Positions 23,178-33,480 of a DNA stretch of 64,000 nucleotides are shown here, piece after piece. The stretch comes from Gigaspora rosea (taxonomy: Eukaryota > Glomeromycota > Glomeromycetes > Diversisporales > Gigasporaceae), in NCBI GenBank assembly GCA_003550325.1, contig QKWP01000436.1:206168-270167 (forward strand), in the 5' to 3' direction. The notes under the pieces were generated by a model that worked only from the letters and a program-made list of their open reading frames with translations, was not told the origin of the DNA and searched no databases. Within the stretch, counting starts at the first letter, position 1. The number at the start of each line of letters is the position of its first letter. The translations under genes were made by a program, and so were the position numbers.

Positions 23178-23290
23178 AAAAGGTATTACTAATTTAATTA
23201 AAATTAAAGAGCATAGTAATGCTTAATTCAATTAAAATTAAGGAGCATAGTAAAGCTTAATTTAATTAAAATTAAAGAGCATAGTAATAA
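23178..23290. repeat. 34-bp tandem repeat, about three units
   Basis: GAGCATAGTAATGCTTAATT with the following ATTAAAATTAA recurs with a 34-bp period; GCATAG lies at 23211, 23245 and 23279. Confidence 0.85.
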
Positions 23291-23699
23291 CATATAGTTA
23301 ACAGATAGAAAAATAAAGCAGACTATTTAGCTAAATATAGGCTCAAGTAGTGTTTTGTAGCTGATTCAAATTTATCAGCTAGACTAAGTCAATTTTTAAA
23401 AATCGGCTTAGCTGGCTAAGTTGTAGTCGATCATTCTAATTGGTTGATAACAATCACGTGATTGGAAATTGATACGAATGGCCAATTACTTATTAAAATA
23501 CATATGGGACTTTTAATATTTAATAATATAATTTCTTGTTATCATAATATAATTCAAATAAAAAAATCAAAATCAAAATAATTCTAAATTTTAATTGAAA
23601 TTTTATCATTGCACACAATTTATAAACCAACATATACGATAATAATTTTTGAGTTTTCTTTTAGGAATAAAAAATCGTGAACCATGTTTGTACTTAGAC

Positions 23700-24150
23700 A
23701 GAACCTTAAAGAACTCTGATACAACTCAGATAATACTAAAAAAGGGTACGTTTAAAGCCATGTGCGGTTATATGTTTTTCATTTTTTGATTAGGGTTAGG
23801 ATAAGGATTAGTTTGGGGTTTGGGTTAGAAGAGATCTTATAGGTAAAATCACCTTCCCTATATTTTTTATTAGTGAATCAATATAGGTTTTGATATTAGT
23901 TTTCTTGTATTTGATGTTTTTTCGCTTTTTTTCTTCTTTTTTTTTCTTCGTCGAGCTGATCTGTGTCATTAAAACAAACAATTTTATTGGCTCTCTGTCA
24001 TGTGATCGCACACAGCTTTAGATAACTCCTAAAAAAGAAAATTTTGAATAGAAATTCAAATTTTGCTTTATTTTATACATCTATTTGGCTAAAATACTGC
24101 TAAAATTATACAAACTCAGATCTAAGTTGTATCAGAGTTCTTCGAGGTCC
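23700..24150. repeat. Inverted-repeat remnant
   Basis: AAAGAACTCTGATACAACTC near 23707 is mirrored by AAGTTGTATCAGAGTTCTT near 24124, and inside these CATGTGCGG near 23760 is mirrored by CGCACACAG near 24010. It probably marks a small DNA transposon. It abuts the hAT transposase remnant. Confidence 0.55.
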
Positions 24151-24177
24151 TATTTAAACGATTGCGTTTATCTGTTA

Positions 24178-24726
24178 TGGTATTATTCGCGTTAGAAAAA
24201 AGCTTTTCAGAAGGTACAAAGGTTGCAGATATACTGAAAAAAATTCATGCCTGCTTTGTTGTGCTCATTCCACTAGCTTAAGAGATTACCTTCCTTATAA
24301 CATGGGTCTTTGGAATCATATTTAGGAATTTGCAGAATTAAGAGATACATATAAAATTCAGTATCTATTTGAAACAAAAATGAAGATTCAATTCTGTTAT
24401 CAAAAAAAGAAGTCATTTCTGTATCTAGAGCACTATTAGTAGCTAGTAAATTATCTGTATGATAAAGAAGTTTAATATTTTCATGTAACCCTCGGAGTAC
24501 CTCTTGTTGAATTGTAGATAAAGCAGCCAACAAGGTCTTGAAGCAGGGATCTAGAAATAAAGCAAGTCAACCGATCATTTTTGGATCGTTCTATCAAGAT
24601 ACCATCAATTCATGAAGACTTTCATATACTTCAATTACAATAATATTTGTAAGTTTATCTTCTATTTCGTTTAAATTTTTAAAAAAAGGTTGTACTGTTA
24701 AATACATCATACTTAAAATTGGATAC
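24178..24726 (-). pseudogene. hAT transposase C-terminal remnant
   Basis: Broken minus-strand frames read like the C-terminal half of a hAT transposase. The first frame is PILSMMYLTVQPFFKNLNEI then EDKLTNIIVIEVYESLHEL. After a stop and a shift comes ALFLDPCFKTLLAAL, corresponding to the family LDPRFK motif. After further breaks SISATFVPSEKLFSNANNT appears, which matches the SATSVPSERLFS core of the hAT dimerisation domain. No BED finger or N-terminal catalytic part is visible. The element is inactive. It is a different hAT lineage from the one at 62 kb as far as can be compared. Confidence 0.8.
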
Positions 24727-24729
24727 TAG

Positions 24730-25670
24730 TCACCTCTTACAAATATAATGCTCTTGCAAAAGTTGGTATAACTCTTTTAAACCTACATGTAAAAGAAAAA
24801 AATAAAATTTTTAATTAGATTTGGGCTTATTTCTAAAAAAAACTTACTGTTATTTCTACCTTTTTGTTTTTTATTAGAAAGCATCTTTTCATTTAGGCTA
24901 TTACACAGGTCAAAATCCAATATATCGGGTACCTATTGGGTACCATATTACTATAATTGAAAAATATATAAAATACTACATATCGGTGACCTATTATACA
25001 TATATCGTATAGTTTGGATTAGGGTTTCTCAAATTCAAATCAAATCAAATATTGGATCAATTTGAATTTGATCAAATCAAATTGACCCTGATTTGAATTT
25101 GATTTGATTCAAATATTTGAATTTGAATTTGATTTGAATTTGAATTTTTAATAGTAATTTTCAAATCAAATCAAATATTTGTCAAATCAAATCAAATTTG
25201 GCCATATTTGAATTTGATCAAATCAAATATAGTCAAATTTGAATTTGAATTTGATCAAATATTTGATTCAAATATTTGAAAATCAAATCAAATTGCAGAA
25301 CCCTAGTTTGGATATATCGGGTACCCGATGTATATATGTAATAAAAATAATTTTAAATCTATATATATTATAATTCTAAATCATTGTTTACAATGTATAT
25401 ATTCTATATATTCAAAAAAATTTATCCTTTACGATATAAAAAATTAATTTTTACTACTTAAAATTTTTTTTTAATTTGAAATATATTGGGTACCCGATAA
25501 ATACAGTATTAACTAGCGATAAATAACGGATTGCATCTATAGCGCATATATGCAATAGTGGGAATAAAAGGAAATTTCTGGTTATTCTCATAGTAAGGCC
25601 AGAATTTTTATTCCCACTATATTGCATATATGCGCAGGAAACAATAAATAAATAAATAAAGCAAATACTT
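24730..25670. repeat. Low-complexity TTTGAATTTGAT block and GGGTACC-rich remnant
   Basis: From about 25020 to 25310 the DNA is an imperfect mixture of TTTGAATTTGAT and its reverse complement. It is bordered by ATATCGGGTACC-type words that also occur near 29.99-30.61 kb. CACAGGTCAAAATCC at 24905 resembles the reverse complement of a sequence near 30.63 kb, which may reflect two members of one TE family. A hairpin around 25545-25635 has CGCATATATGCAATAGTGGGAATAAAA-type arms. No gene. Confidence 0.55.
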
Positions 25671-25925
25671 TTTTTTATTCACTTTTTTTTTAAACTTTTT
25701 TTTTTATCGATTTTTTTTAATTAATTTTAATTTTTGTTTTTTTTTAATTTTTTTTAATTTTTTTTAAATTTTTTTAAATTTTTTAAATTTTTTTATCATT
25801 TTTTTTTTATTTATTTTTTTATTTTTTTAATTTTTTTTTTCTTTTATCATTTTTTTTTCTTTTATCATTTTTTTTCTTTTATCGTTTTTTTTTATTTTTT
25901 ATTTTTTTAATTTTTTTTTTGTCTT

Positions 25926-25974
<49 letters not shown>

Positions 25975-25975
25975 C
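25671..25975. repeat. T-rich low-complexity block
   Basis: Almost all T on the plus strand, including a run of more than 50 T around 25926-25974. The open frames starting here are poly-Phe by-products. Confidence 0.9.
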
Positions 25976-26805
25976 TATTTGCTTGTTGTGTTTTGTATTG
26001 TCGTTGCAGGTGTAGCCTTGTGTTATTACTTTGGTGTCGTTAACGCTTTGGTGTCATTGCTTCAGTGTCATCGTCATTTTGGTATCATTATTTTGGTGTT
26101 ATTGTCCTCTTGGTGTCGTTGTCGTGGTGCTACCATTTTGGTATTTCTGTGACTTTTGTTGCTTGCCTAGTATTTGCTTTACCGCATGCTTTGTGCTACT
26201 AACTTTGCCGTCTCTTGCACCATACTTTTAGTGGTGTTGGTATGAATTTTGTTTCAGTTTTGTTGGTGTGATTTCATCGACATGCTGCATTTATGGTTCA
26301 TCGCTTAGACGTGAATTTCATTGTATGTTTGCCACAATATAACATTGCATTAGCATCATTTCGACTTTGTGTGGTCATGAAATGTATTCGTTGGGTGCTT
26401 TTGAAGTTGGTTGGTATTAGGTTTAGGGTTAGGGTATATTATTTAGTTAGGGGTTAGGGTAAGTGGATTTTTTAGTTAGCAATTAGGGTTAGGATATTTA
26501 GTTTTAGAGTAGTTTGTTAGTTGGGTAGTGCGGGTTTGGGCTTTTTAGGGCATATTATTTCATTTATTTGTTGTTTATGTCTTTTGGTTTGTGAACTGTT
26601 TTAACACATTTTTTTTTCTAGTTTGTTAAGGGTGTTTTTTGCTTCTTCCTGGGCATTGGTCTATGTTCGTTCGGGTTGTGTGGTCTCTGCCTTTCACTTT
26701 GTCATACTACTAATGTGGGTTAGTTCTCTTGAGCTCTTTGGTCTTGCTTTAGTGTAGTTAAATTTTTTGAACTTCTTTGGGGCATATGATTTCTTCATTC
26801 TGGTA
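25976..26805. repeat. T/G-skewed region with telomere-like motifs
   Basis: Strong T and G enrichment on the plus strand, with GGTGTCGTTG-type repetition at 25.99-26.15 kb and several TTAGGGTTAGGG-like stretches at 26.40-26.48 kb. The overlapping open frames have no recognisable domain and share the skew, so I do not call a gene. Confidence 0.55.
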
Positions 26806-27363
26806 CCGTATATTCCCGAAAATAAGCTACCTTTTTTTGGCCGATTTTAAGTAAAAAAAACGGGGTAGCTTATTTTCGGGTGAAAGAGGTTTTTAACTAG
26901 TTTTTAGCAATTGTAAATAGTTGCTACATAGTAAAGTTTAAATTTTACTATACAAATCGATAGAAATCGATTAAGTAACCTTATTAAGGAGACAAAAATG
27001 CATGTACCCTGAAATTTTCATGCGAATCGGAGTACTTTTTATTATTTGAGTTTTAATTTTTAAGTTCGTTGTATATATTTTTTAAAAAATTTTTAATTTT
27101 TTCGCCAAACGTAATAATTAAAACTCAAATAATAAAAAGTTCTCCGATTCGTATGAAAATTTTGGTGTATATGTATTTTTGTCTCTTGAATAAGTTTACT
27201 TAATCGATTTTTATCGCTTAGCATAGCAAAATTTAGACTTTACTATGTAGCGACTTTTGTCAATCGTGGGGTAGCTTATTTTCGGATTAAAGACGTTTTG
27301 GAGTTTTTTGACAAAAAGAGGGGTAGCTTATTTTCGGAGTAGCTTTTTTTCGGGAATATATGG
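26806..27363. mobile_element. Tc1/mariner-like MITE, copy B
   Basis: Ends CCGTATATTCCCGAAAA and TTTTCGGGAATATATGG are inverted repeats flanked by TA on both sides (26804-26805, 27364-27365). Inside, GGGTAGCTTATTTTCGG occurs in both orientations, as does a TTGCTACATAGTAAAG to ATTAAGTAACCTTATT module. This is the best preserved of three copies (16.9 and 34.5 kb). No transposase. Confidence 0.8.
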
Positions 27364-27365
27364 TA

Positions 27366-27949
27366 TTTTGTAAAATATGGATTGTTTTTTTAGTATATTG
27401 ATTTTTTCTTACATTCTTTGCTTCTTCCTGGGCATTGGTCCTATGTTCGTTCAGGTTGTATGGTCTTTGCCTTTCACTTTGTTGTACCACTGGTGTAGTT
27501 TGTTTTCTAGATATTGTTTGGTATCATCTTAGTGTAGTTAAAGTAGTTAGTATTTGACTAAGTGACGATAATTTAATGGTATTTGTTACATAGTAATTCA
27601 TTGTATAAAACCGACTTAAAGTTCGTTTAATAAAAAAAACTTATTAATTGTGACAGATTAAAATGAAATTGGATTAAAATAAAATTTTTTTATTTTTTAA
27701 GCAAAATTTTAAAATTTAAAGGGAACGTTTTTTTTAGCATTAGGGTTAGGGTTTAGGGTTAGGGTTATTAATAAATGAGTATATGTGAGTTTTATAAGCT
27801 TTAAAGGTGAGCAAGAGAGGTCACCAGTTTCATTTTAATCTGATTTCATTTTAATCTGCCATATTAATTGATTATTAATTCATAATCACGTGATTATTCA
27901 ATTTGCAGTTTGTATAACCAGCAATATGTAGCCACGGCTACATATATAT
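27366..27949. repeat. Intergenic with a telomere-like repeat at 27741
   Basis: TTAGGGTTAGGGTTTAGGG then TTAGGG lies at 27744-27768, an interstitial run of the common fungal telomere unit. A CTTCTTCCTGGGCATTGGTC segment at 27.42 kb repeats one at 26.64 kb, so copy B of the MITE may sit inside a duplicated T/G-rich repeat. No gene. Confidence 0.5.
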
Positions 27950-28680
27950 TTTCCCTTTTTTTTAAATTTTTTTATTAATTGATTTTTTTTATTTTTTATT
28001 TTCGGTTTTTTTTAAATTACCGGTATTTTTAATTTATTTTTAAAACTTATTATTTTTTTTAATATTTTTTTTCGATTTTTTTTTATTTTTTTTATTATTA
28101 TTTTTTTTAATAATTTTAATTTTATTTATTTAACTTTTTTAATCTTTTTTTTTTATTTAATTTTTTTTTTATTTTTTTAAATGTTTCTTTAATTTTTTTT
28201 TTGATTTTTTATTTTATTTTTTCTTTATTTTTTTTTTATATTACGTTTAAATTCTTTTTTTATTTTAAAATTTTTTTATTTTAAATTTTTATTTTAATTT
28301 TTAAATTTTTTTTTTTTTACAAATTTATCATTTTTTTTAAATTATTAAGTTTTTTTTTTATAAATTATTTTTTAAATTATTAACTTATTATTTTTTTAAC
28401 GCCTTTTTTAATTTTTTTTTATTCTCACGGCAGATTTTAATTATTTTTATTTTAACTGGTACATTTATTTTTATTTACGTCTAGATCTAGATTAGATCTT
28501 CACGTAATATGTGATTCTTTTTAATTTAAGTTTTTTTTTGTTTTTTTACTTATTTTTTTATTTAATTCGATTTTTTTAATTTTTTTTTATTAATAAATTT
28601 TTTTTCGTTTTTTTATTTTCTATTTATTAATACTGTATTTATTATTATTATTATTTAACTTAACTAATTTATTTTTTATT
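27950..28680. repeat. T-rich low-complexity block
   Basis: Dominated by T with short A runs. TCTAGATCTAGATTAGATCT recurs at 28.48 kb, as at 0.36 kb. No coding potential. Confidence 0.85.
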
Positions 28681-28879
28681 TGTCTTTTTCCCTGTTATAC
28701 TTTTCAGGAAATAACTTCGTTGTTGGCGTCATCCATTTTGGAGCAACCTTTCTTTGTCATTGGTGCCATCCATTTCGGAGCAACTTTTGTTGCTGGTTGT
28801 TCATCGATGGTCACCGCTATTGGTATTGTCCATTTTGGTGCATGCATTTTTCGTTGTTGGTGTCGTTAGTTTAGTAGTG

Positions 28880-29140
28880 CGAGTTTGTGGTTGTCTTTTC
28901 TTGGGTCTACTGTATGTGCGAGTTTGTGGTTGTCTCTTCTTGGGTCTTTGTGCGAGTTCGTGATTGTCTCTTCTTGGGTCTCTGTGTGAGTTTGTAGTTG
29001 TCTCTTCTTGGGTCTCTGTGCGAGTTCATGGTTGTCTCTTTTTGGGTCTCTGTGTGAGTTCGTAGTTGTCTCTTCTTGGGTCTCTGTACGAGTTTGTGGT
29101 TGTTTCTTCTTGGGTCTCTGTTTGTGCAAGTTTATGGTTG
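28880..29140. repeat. 34-bp minisatellite, about seven units
   Basis: Units built on GAGTTTGTGGTTGTCTCTTC then TTGGGTCTCTGT repeat with a 34-bp period; TTGGGTCT lies at 28901, 28940, 28974, 29008, 29042, 29076 and 29110. The period is not a multiple of three, so the long open frames on both strands cycle through phases and do not indicate a gene. Confidence 0.9.
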
Positions 29141-29225
29141 TCAAATGTCTTGTCGCCAATTTCAACGTTGCTTGGTGCATTTTTGGATGTCTTGTAGATT
29201 TTACTTTGGGTACCTTGTTAGTTTT

Positions 29226-29562
29226 CTTAATTAATATATATATAGTTGCTAATACTGTAAATAGCAAATTGGCAATTTGCTAGCATATATGTTAATTGAA
29301 TTTAAAATTCATATATGATTGTAGACGGTGTAAATATAAGTAGTAAAACCTCTGGCAAGCTCTAGCCATACAAATATAATAGATAACTATCTTGCTAAGT
29401 CTGCTAGCTTATATTTTTTATATGTCTTTATCTTCCGGCTCACCATGAGATCATTGATTTTAAATTCTTTTATATTTATTTTTTATATTTTATTTTTAAT
29501 TAATATATATGTAGTTGCTAATATTGTAAATAGCAAATTGGCAATTTGCTAGCATATATGGG
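29226..29562. repeat. Direct repeat pair of about 65 bp
   Basis: TTAATTAATATATAT then AGTTGCTAATA then GTAAATAGCAAATTGGCAAT occurs at about 29226-29290 and again at about 29497-29560 with two or three differences. Each copy includes the small palindrome AAATTGGCAATTT. Confidence 0.8.
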
Positions 29563-29628
29563 ACATCAATAGAAATAGGACAAATTTATCTAATAAATTT
29601 GTCACATTTCTATTGACTTCACCCCATA
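29558..29628. repeat. Palindromic hairpin element, copy 1
   Basis: CAATAGAAATAGGACAAATT and its mirror AATTTGTCACATTTCTATTG form a near-perfect hairpin of about 70 bp ending in GACTTCACCCCATA. A second copy lies at 29926-29998. Confidence 0.75.
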
Positions 29629-29925
29629 TATTTATTAAAATTATTACTTTTAGGGTTAGGGTTAGTGCAGCATTAGATTTTTTTAGTATAAATTATGTGA
29701 TTAGGGTTAGTTCGTTGAATTCTTGTTAATTTTGTATTAATTGTATAATTGTATTAGTTAAAAGCAAATGCTTAAAATGTTCTTATATAAATAAAAAATT
29801 TTAAATGACTTAATTAGTATGTATATTTTTAATAAATTAAAATTAAAATAAAGTAGTGATATTACCATTATAATATTATTACAGAGCAATTTATACCTAA
29901 TATTTATATGGCATATATACTATAT

Positions 29926-29998
29926 ATGGGGTAAAGTTGATAGAAATAGGACAAATTTATTAGATAAATTTGTCCTATTTCTATTGACTTCACCCCAT
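29926..29998. repeat. Palindromic hairpin element, copy 2
   Basis: TAGAAATAGGACAAATTTAT and its perfect mirror ATAAATTTGTCCTATTTCTA flank the TAG at the centre. The outer ATGGGGTAAAGTTGA / TTGACTTCACCCCAT pair extends the stem with mismatches. It is the same short foldback family as the copy 330 bp to the left. Confidence 0.8.
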
Positions 29999-30154
29999 GT
30001 GTCCAACATGTATCTGATATTCTATATGAAACTACATATATCGAGTATCCTATAATATATCAGGTACATGATGCATTACAAATTTATATATGCAATATAT
30101 ATACGGCATGTATATGGCATGTGTACTATATGTGTACTATATGTGTCCGATATA

Positions 30155-30496
30155 TGGAGTGCTCCGTATTAAAAGGGCCCATTTTTACAATTTTTTGAAA
30201 AATGAGTTTTTATCAAATTCATGTAAATTTTGACATGACTGATATTTTTCAATTATTAATGAAAGTCGATTTGCATAATAAAAAATCAAGATAATGTAAA
30301 AAGAAAAATTACATGAGGCTGCGTAGAGCCAACACGTCACGAGATTATCCGATAGTCACATGCCGTCTTTAACCAATCAAAATAGTGAAATTTAATTAAT
30401 CCCGGATCAGACCGAAAATCAAAACAAGTGGTTAAGCTCGATTATCTCAAAATGAGATAAATGTAAAAATGGGCCCTTTTAATACGGAGCACTCCA
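30155..30496 (+). mobile_element. 342-bp Tc1/mariner-like MITE, copy 1
   Basis: Inverted ends TGGAGTGCTCCGTATTAAAA and TTTTAATACGGAGCACTCCA are flanked by TA on both sides. The same element, equal in length and about 95 percent identical by eye, lies in the opposite orientation at 38422-38763. No coding region. Similarity through the whole length and conserved ends suggest relatively recent amplification. Confidence 0.85.
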
Positions 30497-30649
30497 TATG
30501 TCCAATATGCGATATGCACTCTACACATATCGGGTATGTGTATAAATATATTCTACACATATCGGTCATATATCATATATATATCATATATATATCGGGT
30601 ACCCGATATTATACCAATATGTATAATTTTGACCTGTGCATATAATCAG

Positions 30650-31014
30650 CCAATCATTTTAGAGATTAGCAATCATATATGAAACAATGATTATCATCTG
30701 ATAATCTTTGTTTTTTTTTGTTTTTTTTCTTCTAGGCCAGAGTCATTTTGGAGTTGTGTTTTACCATTTCGAAGTCCCTTTTTTTTCTATAAAGTTTTTT
30801 TTGTTTCTTTTTTTTCTTGTCTTCAACCAGTTACTTTTTTTTTTTAGAGTCGTTTTGGAGTTGTGTAATTTCATTATTTCAAGGTTTTTTTAGAGGTTTG
30901 TCTTTTGTTTTGCCATTTTGCTGTTCGCTATTTTGTTGTTTTACCGTTTCACTATTTCATTGGTTGCTGTTTTACCAGGACTTTGCTATTTCACTAGAAT
31001 AGTATAATGGCAAT
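30650..31014. other. T-rich sequence, no gene recognised
   Basis: Pyrimidine-rich plus strand with GTCGTTTTGGAGTTGTG-like repetition. The two overlapping 61-codon open frames have no recognisable features. Confidence 0.5.
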
Positions 31015-31870
31015 TAGGGTTAGTAAACTAAGTTTTTTTTTTATACTTTTTTTTTAATTTTTTTTTTGATAGTGTCAATTCGCAAAAATACTGAGTGGAC
31101 ACTCAATTTAAGAAGTTATTTTTATTTTTTTTTATAATATATATTCGATTTTACTATGGTTTTTTTTATTTTTTTCAAATTTTTTTATTCTTGTTTCGCT
31201 TCATTTTTTTTTTTTTTTTTGAATCTTTTTTTTAATTTTTTTTTTGTAGCCATTATGTTTTTTTATAGCGGGTGAGCACTTAAGTCGTATAATTTTATAA
31301 TTTTATAGCGAGTGGGACTTAAGTCGTTTACGTTTGTCTTCGCTCTTTTTTTTGAATTTTTTTTGTTTTTTTTCTTTATTNNNNNNNNNNNNNNNNNNNN
31401 NNNNNNNNNNNNNNNNNNNNNNNNNNNNNNNNNNNNNNNNNNNNNNNNNNNNNNNNNNNNNNNNNNNNNNNNNNNNNNNNNNNNNNNNNNNNNNNNNNNN
31501 NNNNNNNNNNNNNNNNNNNNNNNNNNNNNNNNNNNNNNNNNNNNNNNNNNNNNNNNNNNNNNNNNNNNNNNNNNNNNNNNNNNNNNTTTTTTTTTTAACT
31601 TATTTCTTTTTTAATTTTTTTTTGTTTACTTATAGTTAGTTTTATCTTTTTTTTATATATATATTAGATATAGTTTTTTTTTTAATTTTTTATTTTTTTT
31701 TGTTCATTTAGTTTTTTTATTTAATATATAGATATAGTTTTCTAAATATAGTTTTTTTTTTAATTTTTTTTATTCTTTATTTTTATTCTTTTTTTTAGTT
31801 TTTTTCTTTTGTCTGTATTTTTGTATTGTTTTTTATTTTTTTTATTTTTTTTGTTTAGTTATTTTATTTA
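31015..31870. repeat. T-rich low-complexity block around a gap
   Basis: Long T runs on both sides of an N-filled gap. A 50-bp segment with GTCGTATAATTTTATA near 31.28 kb is the only non-T-rich part. No gene. Confidence 0.85.
31381..31586. other. Assembly gap (206 N)
   Basis: A run of N inside a poly-T-rich block. Open frames that read through it are not real. Confidence 0.95.
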
Positions 31871-31880
31871 GAATTTAATA

Positions 31881-32200
31881 TTTTTGCGCATGTGTGCTGT
31901 AGTACACCTCATATGATTTGGTGTAATGTAAAATTAAAACAACCAAAATAACCCATTTTTTTGTTAGTTAGGGTTAGGATAAGGTTAGAATAGTAAGTTG
32001 ACAAGAAAAGGGAGTTTATAGTAAAATTTTGCAAGAAATTTTTTTTGTTAGAGCATGAAGAGTAGTTTCATAAGCAAAATTATGAGGCACAGACGATTTT
32101 TTAAAAGATCGCTATTTTTTCTCAATTTCACATTACACCCAATCCTACGATCTGATTAGTTTATCAGATAGGTGCATTAAAATGTATATGCGCAAATTAC
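31881..32200. repeat. Inverted-repeat remnant with TTTGCGCAT ends
   Basis: TTTGCGCATGTGTGC near 31883 is mirrored by ATATGCGCAAA near 32188, and GGTGTAATGTAAAATT is mirrored by ACATTACACC inside. It is consistent with an old MITE. A TTTTTTTGTTAGAGCATGAAG copy of the dispersed motif lies within it at 32.04 kb. Confidence 0.45.
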
Positions 32201-32880
32201 ATAAACCTTTTATTTTGTGTTTGGTTGATTTATAGAATTGGAACTAGAACAGAACATCTGAAGATAAGTTTTAAAACTTTTTTTTTCTTCAGTTTTTTAG
32301 TATCGGAACTAACTTCTTTTTTTCAGATATTTTTTTGTTTGAAATGTTTAATGAAGTTGTCATCATTGGAGTCGTTGTAATTGGAGTTGTTAACTTCGTT
32401 GTAAAATCTGCCGTTAGTACATTGTTGGAAAAGTCAATATTAGTATAATAGTTAGTAGAACATATGAGATTTAGCATAATAGTTGGAATGTAGCTTAATA
32501 GTTGGGGCATAGCATGATAGTTGGGATGTAGTACAATAGTTAAAATCAGGTTTATGTTGTAATTTGAGTATATTTTTTTGTATTTTTTTTTGGAGTTACA
32601 GTTAAATAAAAAAAAATAATGGACTTCTATTATATCTAAATTATAATTTCGTGTTTGCTTATTTTTTTTAATAAATTAATTAATTTAATATATATTAATA
32701 AAATTTTATTAAGTGATAAATCGACCAATAAAAATCGATCATATGATCATGTGATCAATTTTATTGGTCGATTATGGAGTTACTATGGCAACAGATCACC
32801 ATAAAATAATACTCATTAATTATTATATTAAATTTATTTTTAATTTAAAATTACAGTAGTATTTATTTGAAATTTGTATT
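32201..32880. other. Intergenic with short repeats
   Basis: Between 32440 and 32545 units like GATAGTTGGGATGTAG repeat four or five times. Near 32705-32775 ATCGACCAATAAAA and its mirror TTTTATTGGTCGAT form a hairpin. No gene was recognised. Confidence 0.5.
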
Positions 32881-32883
32881 TAA

Positions 32884-33012
32884 TTTAAGATTTGTATCTA
32901 ATTTGAGATTTGTATCTAATTTGGGATTTGTATTTAATTTGGAATTTGTATCTAATTTGGTATTTGTACCAATTTTGGAATTTGTACCTAATTTGGGATT
33001 TGTACCTAATTA
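32884..33012. repeat. 18-bp tandem repeat, about seven units
   Basis: ATTTGTATCTAATTTGGG-like units repeat with an 18-bp period. The plus-strand frame reading LYLIWD repeatedly is a by-product. It ends where the decayed foldback element begins. Confidence 0.85.
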
Positions 33013-33059
33013 GTGGGATTTGGGGTTTGGAATTGGAATTTATAGATTTAAATTTTAAT

Positions 33060-33480
33060 ACAAGTATATTTATAACAATCTTGAGATTCCATAATCAGAA
33101 TTTAATAATTTTAGGTTCATTAAATTGTTTTATTGATATAAACATTTTGGTAGTAAAATCATTCAAAACAGATTACTGGTTCAGAAGTTATTTAATTTTA
33201 AAGTTTATAAAATCTTTAATAATAGTTTTTAATATATACAAAAATAATATAATTAAAACAATACAAATCTATAATGATCTTGGGATCCTCTAATTGGATT
33301 TTGATAATTTTAGGCTTATTGGAATCGTCTCATTAAAATGAACATTTTGGTAATAAAATCATCCAAAATAGATTACTGGTTCAAAAATTATTTAATATTA
33401 AAGTTTAAAAATTTTTAATGATTTTAATAATTTTAGCTAATTAAAAATTATCTGCTATTAGAACCTGATAATTTTCTGAC
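33060..33480. repeat. Decayed relative of the 10.3-11.0 kb element
   Basis: Two segments repeat ACATTTTGGTAGTAAAATCA, AGATTACTGGTTCA and GATTTTGATAATTTTAGGCT, which correspond to the module repeated inside the element at 10251-11040. The ends and target site are lost. Confidence 0.6.

Noticed and set aside
25919-26231. Two overlapping plus-strand frames after the T run
   Set aside because: They are T/G-skewed, begin in a homopolymer and have no motif.
28866-29283. Repetitive protein on either strand (QRPKKRQLQTHTETQEE-type or its plus-strand counterpart)
   Set aside because: It is a 34-bp minisatellite whose period is not a multiple of three, so selection on a protein repeat is unlikely.
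24905-30643. One 5.7-kb hAT element with CACAGGTCAAAAT ends
   Set aside because: The two end-like sequences are inverted, but the flanking 8 bp (GGCTATTA and CATATAAT) do not match and the interior is a patchwork of unrelated repeats. Two separate relics are more likely.
31312-31639. Open frames of about 100 codons
   Set aside because: They read through an N gap.
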